Positions 17,894-26,209 of a stretch of 64,000 bases of DNA are shown here, piece after piece. The stretch lies in NCBI GenBank assembly GCA_017467535.1, contig JAFUST010000034.1, forward strand, positions 1-64,000. Direction: 5' to 3'. The notes under the pieces are model-generated. The model saw nothing but the letters and a program-made list of their open reading frames with translations, was not told the origin of the DNA and searched no databases. Origin of the DNA: Prevotella sp. GTDB taxonomy: Bacteria; Bacteroidota; Bacteroidia; Bacteroidales; Bacteroidaceae. Position 1 is the first letter of the stretch, and each line of letters opens with the position of its first letter. A program made the translations under genes and the position numbers.

Positions 17894-18874
17894 CTAATAA
17901 TTATATTCTACCACGCCACCCCACTCAGGATTGACCACAAGCATAAACTGTGTGGCGGTGCTGTCAGTGGATTCGCCAGAGCCACCGTTACCACCTCCAG
18001 TTCCACCACCTGTGCCGCCACCGCCTCCAGGCCCATCGCCTGAACCATCAGTAAAGAAATAGCCGGAGCATTCGGTTATCTGGTTTTTCTTGATGGGGAT
18101 ATCGCTGAAGGTGCGAATGCCCTGGTCTGAGCCAGGATATATCAGCAGGGTGCCTTTATTATCTGTGGCATCAAACATCCTGACTGTCAAGGTCAATGTG
18201 CCCTCGTCTGCCCGTGGAAAGGTGTACAATTCAAATTGAAGCGGCTTGCCCGTCAATGAATCCGGTAAATTGACTGTAACGGTCTGTTTTGACTGGTCAA
18301 CGCCATAGCCCGTCTTCACGTTGATGGCTCCGCTGCCACCAGTGTACAGGAAACTCACCTGTTTGGCTTCAGCCGGTTTTACATCTTTCGTCTTGAAGCG
18401 AACCATCGCCGAGGCACGAGTAACAGAGATCTCATGCGTTTTGGCCGTTTCCTCTACCACCACATCCTGATAGGCAACAAAGGTGTCCGAAAAGCCGTCG
18501 GCATTGGTGAACTTGATGTTCTCAGGATTCGAAAGCGACGGATTGGAAGCGCTGCTATGAGCCAGCACCATCACCTGATAGGTGCCAGGTGTCAACTTCA
18601 TGCCTACCTCGCCAAAGCCACTCTGGCCCTCTTTCTGAGTGATGCCCTTCACCTTTTTGTCAGCCTGATAGACCACGAAATTGAGTGTCGTCCAAGGAGC
18701 CGAATCCCCTCTCGTGCCTGCCGCCACCACCTTCAGAATCAGGTTGGCGCCAGTCTCTATGGCAGGTTGCTGCTGCTGACCTTCCTCCTCATCCGCCACC
18801 ATTTTCTCGCACGAAGCGAATAGTGAGAAGATGACCAGCAGCGATAGTGCAAAAGTAAAAAGTCCGTTTCTCAT
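17894..18874 (-). CDS. FimB/Mfa2-like fimbrial lipoprotein
   Basis: Encodes 326 residues with a lipoprotein signal (LLVIFSLFASCEK, Cys about 22). The mature part starts with two beta-rich segments (NLILKVVAAGTRGD, WTTLNFVVYQADKKVKG, LTPGTYQVMVLAHSSA) that fit the FimB/Mfa2 family of Bacteroidales fimbrial anchor subunits. Near the C-terminus a Gly-rich linker (about 272-292) precedes a final strand (TQFMLVVNPEWGGVVEYNY). Anchoring of a minor fimbria is inferred; no major fimbrillin lies next to it. It sits between menC and the tmRNA gene. Confidence 0.65.
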   Translation of the reverse strand: MRNGLFTFALSLLVIFSLFASCEKMVADEEEGQQQQPAIETGANLILKVVAAGTRGDSAPWTTLNFVVYQADKKVKGITQKEGQSGFGEVGMKLTPGTYQVMVLAHSSASNPSLSNPENIKFTNADGFSDTFVAYQDVVVEETAKTHEISVTRASAMVRFKTKDVKPAEAKQVSFLYTGGSGAINVKTGYGVDQSKQTVTVNLPDSLTGKPLQFELYTFPRADEGTLTLTVRMFDATDNKGTLLIYPGSDQGIRTFSDIPIKKNQITECSGYFFTDGSGDGPGGGGGTGGGTGGGNGGSGESTDSTATQFMLVVNPEWGGVVEYNY

Positions 18875-18903
18875 ACGCTATGTTTTTAGTTACACATTCA
18901 AAC

Positions 18904-18941
18904 AAAAAGGCCTCTCCCGACACTGCTGTCATGAAGAGGCT
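18904..18941 (-). terminator. Terminator of tmRNA
   Basis: Nested stems on the minus strand: GCCTCT (18910-18915) pairs with AGAGGC (18935-18940) and GACA pairs with TGTC inside. TTTTTG follows. It starts a few bases past the tmRNA 3' end. Confidence 0.8.
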
Positions 18942-18946
18942 TTCAG

Positions 18947-19343
18947 TGGAGTTGGAGGGAGTCGAACCCTCGTCCGCACAAGGAAACCATACGCTTTCTA
19001 CACGCTTATTCCAGACTTCATTTTCGTGCTACGGCAAGACCTGGACCACCAACCGGAGCCTTATCTCCTAAATCTTCATCGCAACGTCGGAGCCCGAAGC
19101 GACTATTTCCGATTTGTCCTGCGCCGCTTGACCCTCAGATTCGGAACCAGATCGTTGGAGCGACGTCTCGTTCTCTCACCTTGTAAGAGAATTAAGCCGG
19201 TAATCTACTGTACTTCGATTAGGCAGCGAGAGCATACTCGTTGTTGCCAATTAATTTTCTGACCGCAGTGATTATGGAGCCTACAGTCGCCGCTCCGCGT
19301 GCTTACGTACCATTTCATCTCGCCGTCAAATCCAGTCAACCCC
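18947..19343 (-). ncRNA. ssrA: Transfer-messenger RNA (tmRNA)
   Basis: Rescues stalled ribosomes and adds a degradation tag. The 5' end GGGGTTGACTGGATTTGACG (from 19343) is the tmRNA signature and its first seven bases pair with CAACTCC near the 3' end (18948-18954), forming the acceptor stem. The T arm reads GGTTCGACTCC. The tag frame, 19248 down to 19219, encodes GNNEYALAA followed by TAA, so with the tRNA alanine the tag is AGNNEYALAA. CCA is not encoded: the discriminator A is followed by CTG, so CCA must be added. A promoter and a terminator bracket it. Confidence 0.94.
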
Positions 19344-19402
19344 ATGCTCTGTTCCTGGTGCTGAAACCTTCATCGCATTGCGAAACTCAGGCATTGCGGG
19401 TG

Positions 19403-19410
19403 CAAAGATA
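19403..19410 (-). promoter_or_regulatory. -7 box (TATCTTTG) for tmRNA
   Basis: TATCTTTG on the minus strand, 60 bp upstream of the mature 5' end, implying a short precursor leader to be processed off. Confidence 0.6.
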
Positions 19411-19454
19411 GAAAGTTTTTTTCAAACAGCAATGGTTTTTCTAAAGAAAATGCT

Positions 19455-19462
19455 TACCTTTG
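19455..19462 (+). promoter_or_regulatory. -7 box (TACCTTTG) for polysaccharide block two
   Basis: TACCTTTG 46 bp upstream of the second SLBB exporter. No other good box precedes the genes that follow up to 24205. Confidence 0.65.
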
Positions 19463-19508
19463 CAATAATTTTGCGGAAAAAGAGTTAATAGTAATAGAAT
19501 TATTATAT

Positions 19509-22118
19509 ATGATGAAGAATATGAAGAGATACGTTTTGGCGTTGCTGCTGGTCATTCTGGCTGGTGGACAGTCTATGGCCCAAGGGGGAATGAGCGACCA
19601 ACAGGTCATCACCTACATACTGGAGGAGAACGAGAAGGGTACCAGCCAGCAGGAAATCATCACCCGACTGATGCAGCGTGGCGTGACGATGCAACAACTG
19701 CAGCGTGTCAAGCGGAAATACGAGCAACAGAAGAAGCAGGGCGGACTGGGCATGGCGGACGAAAGCGAAAGCAAGGACAGCCGTCTTCGCACCAATAACG
19801 CCAAAGACCCCAAGGAAACCAAGCGCAAGACCCTGGAGAACAACCGGAAGGCTGATGCCGGCACCAGCCAGCGCATACAGGGTGCCACCGACATACAGCA
19901 CACCTACGACGAGAGCGACCCTGACTTCATCTTGATGCAGGCCGAGATGGGGGGTATCCTGCCTGTGGACTCCATCGCCCTGCTGGAACAGATACTGGAA
20001 AAGCAGCGCAAGGAGAAGAACCGCATCTTCGGTCACGACATCTTCAAAAACGAGAACCTGAGTTTCGAGCCGAACATGAACATCGCCACACCGCAGGACT
20101 ATCGTCTGGGTCCAGGCGATGCCGTCATCCTCGACATCTATGGTGCCTCGCAGGAGAGTCAGACCCTGACCGTCTCGCCCGATGGCGACATCAACATCGA
20201 GGGGTTCGGCCCCGTCCAGGTGAGCGGCCTGACCGTCGCACAGGCCAATGCCCGTCTGCGCTCTCAACTGGGAGCCAGATTCAGCGACAGCCAGATACGA
20301 CTGACAGTGGGACAGACCAAGACCATCCTTGTCAATGTGATGGGTGAGGTGAAGACTCCCGGCACCTATACGCTGTCGGCCTTTGCCACCGTGTTCAATG
20401 CCCTCTACATGGCTGGCGGCATCAACGACATCGGCACGCTGCGCAACATCAAGGTCTACCGCAACAACCGTCAGATCTCGACGGTCGACGTCTACGACTA
20501 TATCCTCAACGGCCAGGCTGCCGGCAACGTCAGACTGACCGACAACGATGTCATCATCGTGGGCTCCTACGACTGTCTGGTCAACGTGACCGGCAAGGTG
20601 AAGCGCCCCATGTTCTACGAGATGAAGACCGACGAAAGCCTCAACTCGCTGCTGAAATATGCAGGCGGGTTCACTGGCGATGCCTATAAGAAATCGGTAC
20701 GCGTCGTGCGCAAGGCCGGATCGCAATACTCCGTCCACACCGTGGGTGAGTTCGACATGGGCTCCTTCAGAATGGCCGACGGCGACTCGGTGGCCATCGA
20801 CTCGGTGGTGAAGCGCTACTCCAACATGGTGGAGGTGAAGGGTGCCGTGTTCCGCCCGGGTATGTTTGAACTGGGCAGCAACATCACGACCGTCAAGTCG
20901 CTGATTGAGGCTGCCGAGGGCGTGACCGAAGATGCCTTTACGGCCCACGGCGTGATGCACCGCATGAAAGCCGACCGCTCGCTGGAGGTCGTGGCTGTCG
21001 ACATTGCCGGCATCTTGGAAGGTCGCGTGGCAGACATCGCCCTGAAGAACGAAGACGTGCTCTTCGTGCCCAGCCAGGAGGAGGTGAGGAAGAAACAGAC
21101 GCTGACCATCCACGGCGAGGTGCAGAACCCCGGCATCTATAAATACGCCGAGAACGAGACTATCGAGGACTTCATTCTGCAGGCTGGCGGACTCACGGAG
21201 ACTGCCTCTGCCGTCAACGTGCTGGTTTCACGCCGCATCGTCAACCCCCGTGCCACCAGCAAGGATAGCATCACCGCCCAGTCGTTTACGTTCGCCCTGA
21301 AGGACGGTTTTGTCATCGATGGCGAAGAGGGCTTCAAACTACAGCCCTTCGACGAAGTGTACGTTCGCCAGAGTCCCGGCTACGGCATGCAGCGCAACGT
21401 GTCGGTGGAGGGTGAAGTGCTCTTCGGTGGCAACTACCCGCTGACTAAGGAGAACGAGCGTCTGAGCGACCTCATCAAGAAGTGCGGTGGCTTCACCAAC
21501 ATTGCCTATGTGGAGGGTGCCCGTCTGGAGCGTCGCATGAACGAGACCGAGCGTCTTCGCTACATCGAGTCATCGAAGATGCAGAAGAAGCAGGACGAGG
21601 CCGTGCTCACCGAGATGGCCCTGAAGAGCGGCCGCTCCATCAGCGACCTGGGCAGCAGCCAGCAGACCAAGAAGCAGGAACTGGAGCAAATCCCCACCAC
21701 CTATTTCGTTGGCATCGAACTGGACAAGGCCATTGCCAATCCCGGCGGCGACGATGACCTGGTGCTGCGCGAGGGCGACCGTCTGATCGTCCCTGTCTAC
21801 AACAGCACGGTGAAGATCAACGGCGAGGTGATGTATCCCAACACCGTGGGCTTCGAGGCAGGCAAGAAAGCCAGTTACTATATCGATATGGCCGGTGGCT
21901 ACAGCAGCAAGGCCAAAAAGCGCAAGGCATATATCATCTACATGAATGGCGACGTGGCAAAAGTATCCAGTGGTGCCAAGGTGCGCCCCGGCTGTGAAAT
22001 CGTGGTGCCCGCCAAGGCCCAGAACAAGATGACCACCGCCGAGACCGTCACCCTCGGCTCCGGCATCGCCTCCATCGCCACGATGATTGCCACGCTGGCT
22101 AATATCCTGACTAAGTAA
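19509..22118 (+). CDS. Wza-like polysaccharide export protein with multiple SLBB domains (copy 2)
   Basis: Encodes 869 residues with the same layout as the protein at 9631: signal peptide (YVLALLLVILAGGQSMAQ), the short helical domain (SDQQVITYILEENEKGTSQQ, ending near RVKRKYEQQ), a Lys/Arg-rich linker, the Poly_export domain (YRLGPGDAVILDIYGASQES, about residue 197), then at least five SLBB units (VMGEVKTPGTYTLSA, VKGAVFRPGMFELGS, IHGEVQNPGIYKYAE, VEGEVLFGGNYPLTK, INGEVMYPNTVGFEA). A charged insert (about 680-725) makes it longer than copy 1. First gene of block two and 6 bp ahead of the flippase, so it probably exports the polymer made by the downstream genes. Confidence 0.92.
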   Translation: MMKNMKRYVLALLLVILAGGQSMAQGGMSDQQVITYILEENEKGTSQQEIITRLMQRGVTMQQLQRVKRKYEQQKKQGGLGMADESESKDSRLRTNNAKDPKETKRKTLENNRKADAGTSQRIQGATDIQHTYDESDPDFILMQAEMGGILPVDSIALLEQILEKQRKEKNRIFGHDIFKNENLSFEPNMNIATPQDYRLGPGDAVILDIYGASQESQTLTVSPDGDINIEGFGPVQVSGLTVAQANARLRSQLGARFSDSQIRLTVGQTKTILVNVMGEVKTPGTYTLSAFATVFNALYMAGGINDIGTLRNIKVYRNNRQISTVDVYDYILNGQAAGNVRLTDNDVIIVGSYDCLVNVTGKVKRPMFYEMKTDESLNSLLKYAGGFTGDAYKKSVRVVRKAGSQYSVHTVGEFDMGSFRMADGDSVAIDSVVKRYSNMVEVKGAVFRPGMFELGSNITTVKSLIEAAEGVTEDAFTAHGVMHRMKADRSLEVVAVDIAGILEGRVADIALKNEDVLFVPSQEEVRKKQTLTIHGEVQNPGIYKYAENETIEDFILQAGGLTETASAVNVLVSRRIVNPRATSKDSITAQSFTFALKDGFVIDGEEGFKLQPFDEVYVRQSPGYGMQRNVSVEGEVLFGGNYPLTKENERLSDLIKKCGGFTNIAYVEGARLERRMNETERLRYIESSKMQKKQDEAVLTEMALKSGRSISDLGSSQQTKKQELEQIPTTYFVGIELDKAIANPGGDDDLVLREGDRLIVPVYNSTVKINGEVMYPNTVGFEAGKKASYYIDMAGGYSSKAKKRKAYIIYMNGDVAKVSSGAKVRPGCEIVVPAKAQNKMTTAETVTLGSGIASIATMIATLANILTK

Positions 22119-22124
22119 GAGGGA

Positions 22125-23471
22125 ATGACCGTCAAGAATCCAGAGCAAGGCGATGGAAGAGCCAGGAATAAGATGTTGCGCAACAACATCTTGCTTTCAG
22201 GAGTGCTAAAGGCGATAAGCCTCGGCACTTCATTTCTGATTGTTCCTGTCACTCTGGGCTACCTTGACAATGAGCCTTACGGCATCTGGATGACCATCTC
22301 ATCAATGGCCCTCTGGATTTCTGCCTTCGACATTGGTCTTGGCAATGGAATGCGCAATTACCTGACTGAGGCCATTTCAAAAGGTGATATGCGGGCCGGC
22401 CGTATTTATATCAGTTCCACATTCCTCTTGCTTTCGGTTATAGCCTTGATCATTGCCATTGTCGCCATCCCACTTATCTTTATGCTGGATGTTACTAGCA
22501 TTCTTAACACCCACTGTATTGACAACAGCCAGTTGCAGTTTGTAGTGCTTATGGCGCTTATTCTCATGACAGTCAATTTTGTCGTGAAGAATATTGGCTT
22601 TATCTATGTGGCCATGCAGAAATATGCCATCAACGACCTGCTGATTGTTGGCGGCAACGTACTGGCCTTAATCACGGTTTATGTGCTAACCAAAACCACT
22701 CAGGGCAACCTGCTGTATGTTGTTGTCACATTTATGGCCATGCCAGTCATTGTGTATATTCTTGGGGCCGTTCCTTTGTTTATCAAATACCCAGAACTGA
22801 GACCTTCCCTGAAAAGCGTCGACTTAGGTTTTAGCAGTGGAATCATCAAGAAGAGCCTTGGCTTCTTTATCATTCAAATTTCCAGTTGCCTTGTCATATT
22901 TGGAGGCTCCAATCTCTTCATCTCTCATTACTGTGGACCAGATTCAGTAACGACGTATAACATTGCGTACAAATATTTCAACCTTCTGACCATTGGCTAC
23001 ACGATTATTATTGCACCCATGTGGAATGCCTATACCGACGCTTCTGTGAAAAACGACTGGAACTGGATTCGCAAGACCTTCAATAGGGCAATGTGGATGT
23101 GGGCATTGACATTGGTAGCCAGTGCAATGATGCTGTTAGGAGGAAACCTGTTCTTCAGGCTGTGGGTAGGAGATAGCGTAATAGTTCCTTGGACCGTTTC
23201 TGTCTCTGTGTTGGCGTATGTAACATTCTTTAATCTGAACAACTGCGTCACATATCTGTTGAACGGGCTCAACACTATCCGCGTTCAGATTATCACTTCT
23301 GTTGTTGCCACACTGGCTTATCTTGCGCTGGTGCTACTATATGGAAAAGACTGGGGAATCGAGGGATTTGTACTCTGCATGACGCTGTGCTATGCCGTAA
23401 TGAGCCTGATACATCTGTATCAAAGCCGATTGATCATTAACCAAAAAGCAACGGGAATATGGAGCAAGTAG
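22125..23471 (+). CDS. Wzx-like polysaccharide flippase
   Basis: Flips lipid-linked sugar repeat units across the inner membrane. The 448 residues are strongly hydrophobic with about 12-14 membrane segments, and the start resembles MOP-superfamily flippases (NNILLSGVLKAISLGTSFLI, VPVTLGYLDNEPYGIWMTIS). A late loop carries ISHYCGPDSVTTYNIAYKYF, also typical. Its sequence is AT-richer than the exporter just upstream, and the change occurs at this gene boundary. Overlaps the next gene by 13 bp. Confidence 0.88.
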   Translation: MTVKNPEQGDGRARNKMLRNNILLSGVLKAISLGTSFLIVPVTLGYLDNEPYGIWMTISSMALWISAFDIGLGNGMRNYLTEAISKGDMRAGRIYISSTFLLLSVIALIIAIVAIPLIFMLDVTSILNTHCIDNSQLQFVVLMALILMTVNFVVKNIGFIYVAMQKYAINDLLIVGGNVLALITVYVLTKTTQGNLLYVVVTFMAMPVIVYILGAVPLFIKYPELRPSLKSVDLGFSSGIIKKSLGFFIIQISSCLVIFGGSNLFISHYCGPDSVTTYNIAYKYFNLLTIGYTIIIAPMWNAYTDASVKNDWNWIRKTFNRAMWMWALTLVASAMMLLGGNLFFRLWVGDSVIVPWTVSVSVLAYVTFFNLNNCVTYLLNGLNTIRVQIITSVVATLAYLALVLLYGKDWGIEGFVLCMTLCYAVMSLIHLYQSRLIINQKATGIWSK

Positions 23472-24205
23472 GCAACAAGATTAGCGTTATCACCGTCGTT
23501 TACAACGATGTGGCTCATATCCGTGAGACCATGAAGAGTTATTTCTCGCAGACATGGGAGAACAAGGAGTACATCGTTATCGATGGCGGCAGTACAGACG
23601 GTACGGCAGACATCATTAAGGAATATACCGACCGCCTGGCCTATTGGTGTTCAGAACCCGATGGCGGTATCTACGATGCCATGAATAAAGGCATCAGTCA
23701 TGCCAGCGGTGATTGGATCAATATATTAAATAGCGGTGACACCTTTGTCGACAAACGTGTGCTGGAACACTGCATGGAACTAAGTTGCAATGTGGATGCC
23801 GATGTCATCTACGGCAATTCACGGGAAATCCACAAGGGGAAATCCCGTCATATTGAAGCATACGCCAATCCGAGTATCATGGATTTAGTACCTGTCTACA
23901 GGCATGGTTCGTCACTCGTCAGGGCAAAGGTCCACAAAGCCAATAAGTTCGACCTCAGCAAGCATGAGCAGTTGGGTTATGCACTCGACTGGGAACAGAT
24001 TCATCGCCTTTACAAGCAAGGTTGCAGGTTTTGTAAATTGGATCTGGAAATACAGTCTTTCCAAAAGGAAGGCATCTCTGACAATACCATCCGAAGTTTC
24101 TGGTACAACTACCAAATTACTTCTGAAGGACGATTCAATCTAAGGAAATTCATATATTTCATCAGAATAACGACAACGTCCCTCATCAAAGGACTGTTTT
24201 CATGA
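23459..24205 (+). CDS. Glycosyltransferase family 2
   Basis: Encodes 248 residues with a GT-A fold: ISVITVVYNDVAHIRETMKS at the start, VIDGGSTDGTADI, SEPDGGIYDAMNKGI and the metal-binding NSGD in place of the DxD motif (about residue 93). C-terminal residues (FWYNYQITSEGRFN) match WcaA-like enzymes of polysaccharide loci. Probably adds a sugar to the lipid-linked repeat; the sugar is unknown. It overlaps the flippase gene by 13 bp. Confidence 0.88.
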   Translation: MEQVGNKISVITVVYNDVAHIRETMKSYFSQTWENKEYIVIDGGSTDGTADIIKEYTDRLAYWCSEPDGGIYDAMNKGISHASGDWINILNSGDTFVDKRVLEHCMELSCNVDADVIYGNSREIHKGKSRHIEAYANPSIMDLVPVYRHGSSLVRAKVHKANKFDLSKHEQLGYALDWEQIHRLYKQGCRFCKLDLEIQSFQKEGISDNTIRSFWYNYQITSEGRFNLRKFIYFIRITTTSLIKGLFS

Positions 24206-24230
24206 GAAGAAAAAAACGAAATTAATATGC

Positions 24231-24488
24231 ATGGGTAATACTAAAAGCAACAACTTGGGAAAACTGTTTATGAATAATGTCATGGTCGATTTGAGTCCTT
24301 GTCCGCTAACAAGAGAATCAGCTCTTGTGATCATAAATGGACTTTATGACGTAGCTACTAATGGTGGACCTACAGGACTATCCGTGAAGTTCCACTATGA
24401 AACGTTTCAAAATTTGGATTCTACAGATTTGGCTATCATCACCAGTAAAGGGTGGACTTATAGTTCAGCGCCACAGCAAAATGCGTAA
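24231..24488 (+). pseudogene. Remnant: C-terminal end of a Bacteroidales surface-protein type
   Basis: Encodes 85 residues without signal peptide or complete domain. Residues about 20-78 (CPLTRESALVIINGLYDVAT, STDLAIITSKGWTYSSA) resemble the end segments found in Bacteroidales surface or BspA-like proteins, where 'LT..S...IINGL.DVT' is followed by a 'L......A.A..KGWTL' ending. Only the last part of such a gene seems to be left, just in front of the IS110-type transposase. It is AT-rich. A small intact gene cannot be excluded. Confidence 0.45.
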
Positions 24489-24547
24489 AACACGACCACT
24501 TAATGCAAAAAAAAAATTAAATGGTATCCATTATTTGTATTATTTAT

Positions 24548-24555
24548 TATCTTTG
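24548..24555 (+). promoter_or_regulatory. -7 box (TATCTTTG) upstream of the IS110-type transposase
   Basis: TATCTTTG 113 bp before the transposase start. It could drive the transposase or a non-coding RNA at the left end of the element. Confidence 0.4.
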
Positions 24556-24559
24556 CAAC

Positions 24560-26150
24560 GTGAAACTAAAGTAATGAAATTATGAAACCCTCATGATTAT
24601 ATCAAAATCGCCAAAGTGAATGAAAAGGGGCTGCCGCCTCGTTATATAGTTACACTAATATCGAGATTATGGCAGCAGTTGAATTCACGCAGGTCGTGTC
24701 GCGCGGTTGCGGCATGGACATCCACAAGGAGGTGGTGGTAGCGACAGTCCGTGGCGAGGGCATCCAGAAGGAGACCCGTAGCTTTGGCACCTTCACGAGT
24801 TCTTTGACAGAGTTGAGAGAATGGCTGGTATCGTTGGGTATCACTCATGTCGCGATGGAGAGCACTGGCGTATATTGGAAGCCCATATACAACGTGTTCG
24901 AGGGTCACATCCCCCATGTCTGGGTAGTGAATGCCCGCCACATCAAGAATGTGCCGGGACACAAGACGGACAAGAACGACAGCGAGTGGATATGCCAGTT
25001 ACTGATGGCAGGATTGCTGAAGCCCAGTTTCATTCCTCCCCGTGAGCAGCGCGAACTGCGTGACCTGACCCGCTATCGCCGCAAGGTAATCCAGATGGTG
25101 TCGGCGAACAAGAACCGCATCATCCGTACCTTGGAAGACGGCAACGTGAAACTCTCCAGTGTGCTGAGCGACACGAGCGGCAAGACAGGAGCAACGCTTA
25201 TCGAGATGCTCTGCGACGGGAAGGAACTGACACTACAGGACATCGAGGACGTGCGGCATGGCCGCTGTCATCACACATCGGAAGAGATGCTGGAGGCCTG
25301 TACGGGCTACATGAATGACCACAAGCGCTATATGCTCCAGCGCATCAGGGAGTGCAACCGCAAGCTGACGGTTGAGATTGTCGAACTTGACCGTCGGATT
25401 AAGGAGATTGTCACTCCCTATGCCGAGGTGATGGAGCGCCTGGACGAGATTCCCGGACTGCACGACCGCACCCTGGAGGATCTGATTGCCGAGATAGGAC
25501 TTGACATGACAGTCTACCCCAGCGCAGAATCCCTGTGCAAGTGGGCGGCGATGTGTCCGGGCAACAACGAGAGTGCAGGCAAGAAGAAAAGCGGAAAGAC
25601 CAACCACGGCGACAAGTACGTCAAGGCCACACTGGTAGAGGCCGCATGGGCTGCGTCCCGCACCAAGGGCACCTTCTACAAGGAGCGTTTCGAGCGGCTT
25701 TCCAAGAGAAAAGGTGGCAAGAAGGCACTCATCGCCGTAGGACACTCAATCCTCAAGGCCGTACATTACGTCGTTTCCACAGGTGGACGCTACCACGAAC
25801 TGGGAGAGCAGTACGTGCCAAGCAAGATTGAAAAGAAACGGAAGGACTATCTCAGGAGCGAGTTGCAGAAACTCGGATACGAGGTGTCCATCATCAAGAA
25901 GAAAGATTAGCCTACTTTCCATAAACTGAAACTGGGACTAGGCAATCCAACAGGCCGATTTTTACTGGAACAACCCGAGTCCGATTATGAAACTGGTCCC
26001 AACAGCAGAGAGGCAAAGTTTGTGACGTAAGAGCACGAGTATGAAAATTCCATACGACTCTGCTATATAAACATATCAATTGCCCAACAGGTCAGCCCGC
26101 ACTTGCCTACCAGTGAGTGCTCTCTCTTCTCTTGTCTCAAGACTCGAAAA
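24560..26150 (+). mobile_element. IS110-family insertion sequence (ends approximate)
   Basis: The transposase gene at 24669-25910 with flanking non-coding DNA: 180 bp on the left (24489-24668) and 299 bp on the right (25911-26209). IS110 elements have no long terminal inverted repeats or target duplications, so the ends cannot be read from one copy and the limits given are estimates. The right side is hairpin-prone: TGGGAC near 25931 can pair with GTCCCA near 26008, GGACT with AGTCC inside, and GTCTC with GAGAC near 26135-26160. In this family a bridge RNA lies in one of these non-coding ends. Confidence 0.6.
24669..25910 (+). CDS. IS110-family transposase
   Basis: DEDD-type recombinase guided, in this family, by an element-encoded bridge RNA. 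The 413 residues are full length. The RuvC-like N-terminal domain shows Asp in GMDIHKEVVVATV (D17), Glu in AMESTGVYWKP (about 64) and two Asp in HKTDKNDSEW (about 100-103). The Transposase_20 domain follows a coiled-coil middle, with IPGLHDRTLEDLIAEIGLD and the serine-bearing NNESAGKKKSGKT (about 298-310). No frameshift or stop is visible, so it may be active. It separates a surface-protein remnant from the intact BspA-like gene. Confidence 0.93.
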   Translation: MAAVEFTQVVSRGCGMDIHKEVVVATVRGEGIQKETRSFGTFTSSLTELREWLVSLGITHVAMESTGVYWKPIYNVFEGHIPHVWVVNARHIKNVPGHKTDKNDSEWICQLLMAGLLKPSFIPPREQRELRDLTRYRRKVIQMVSANKNRIIRTLEDGNVKLSSVLSDTSGKTGATLIEMLCDGKELTLQDIEDVRHGRCHHTSEEMLEACTGYMNDHKRYMLQRIRECNRKLTVEIVELDRRIKEIVTPYAEVMERLDEIPGLHDRTLEDLIAEIGLDMTVYPSAESLCKWAAMCPGNNESAGKKKSGKTNHGDKYVKATLVEAAWAASRTKGTFYKERFERLSKRKGGKKALIAVGHSILKAVHYVVSTGGRYHELGEQYVPSKIEKKRKDYLRSELQKLGYEVSIIKKKD

Positions 26151-26209
26151 GAGACAAAATAATGTAAAACCCGCTGTTCTACGCAGTAGACAGCATAATT
26201 AATTTTCGT

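Noticed and set aside
18947..19020. tRNA gene at the GGTTCGACTCC T arm
   Set aside because: The arm belongs to the tRNA-like domain of tmRNA; the 5' half and tag frame are 300 bases away.
19503..21113. Long open frame (536 codons) on the minus strand
   Set aside because: Antisense to the second SLBB exporter; composition (His, Val, Asp rich) is that of a shadow frame.
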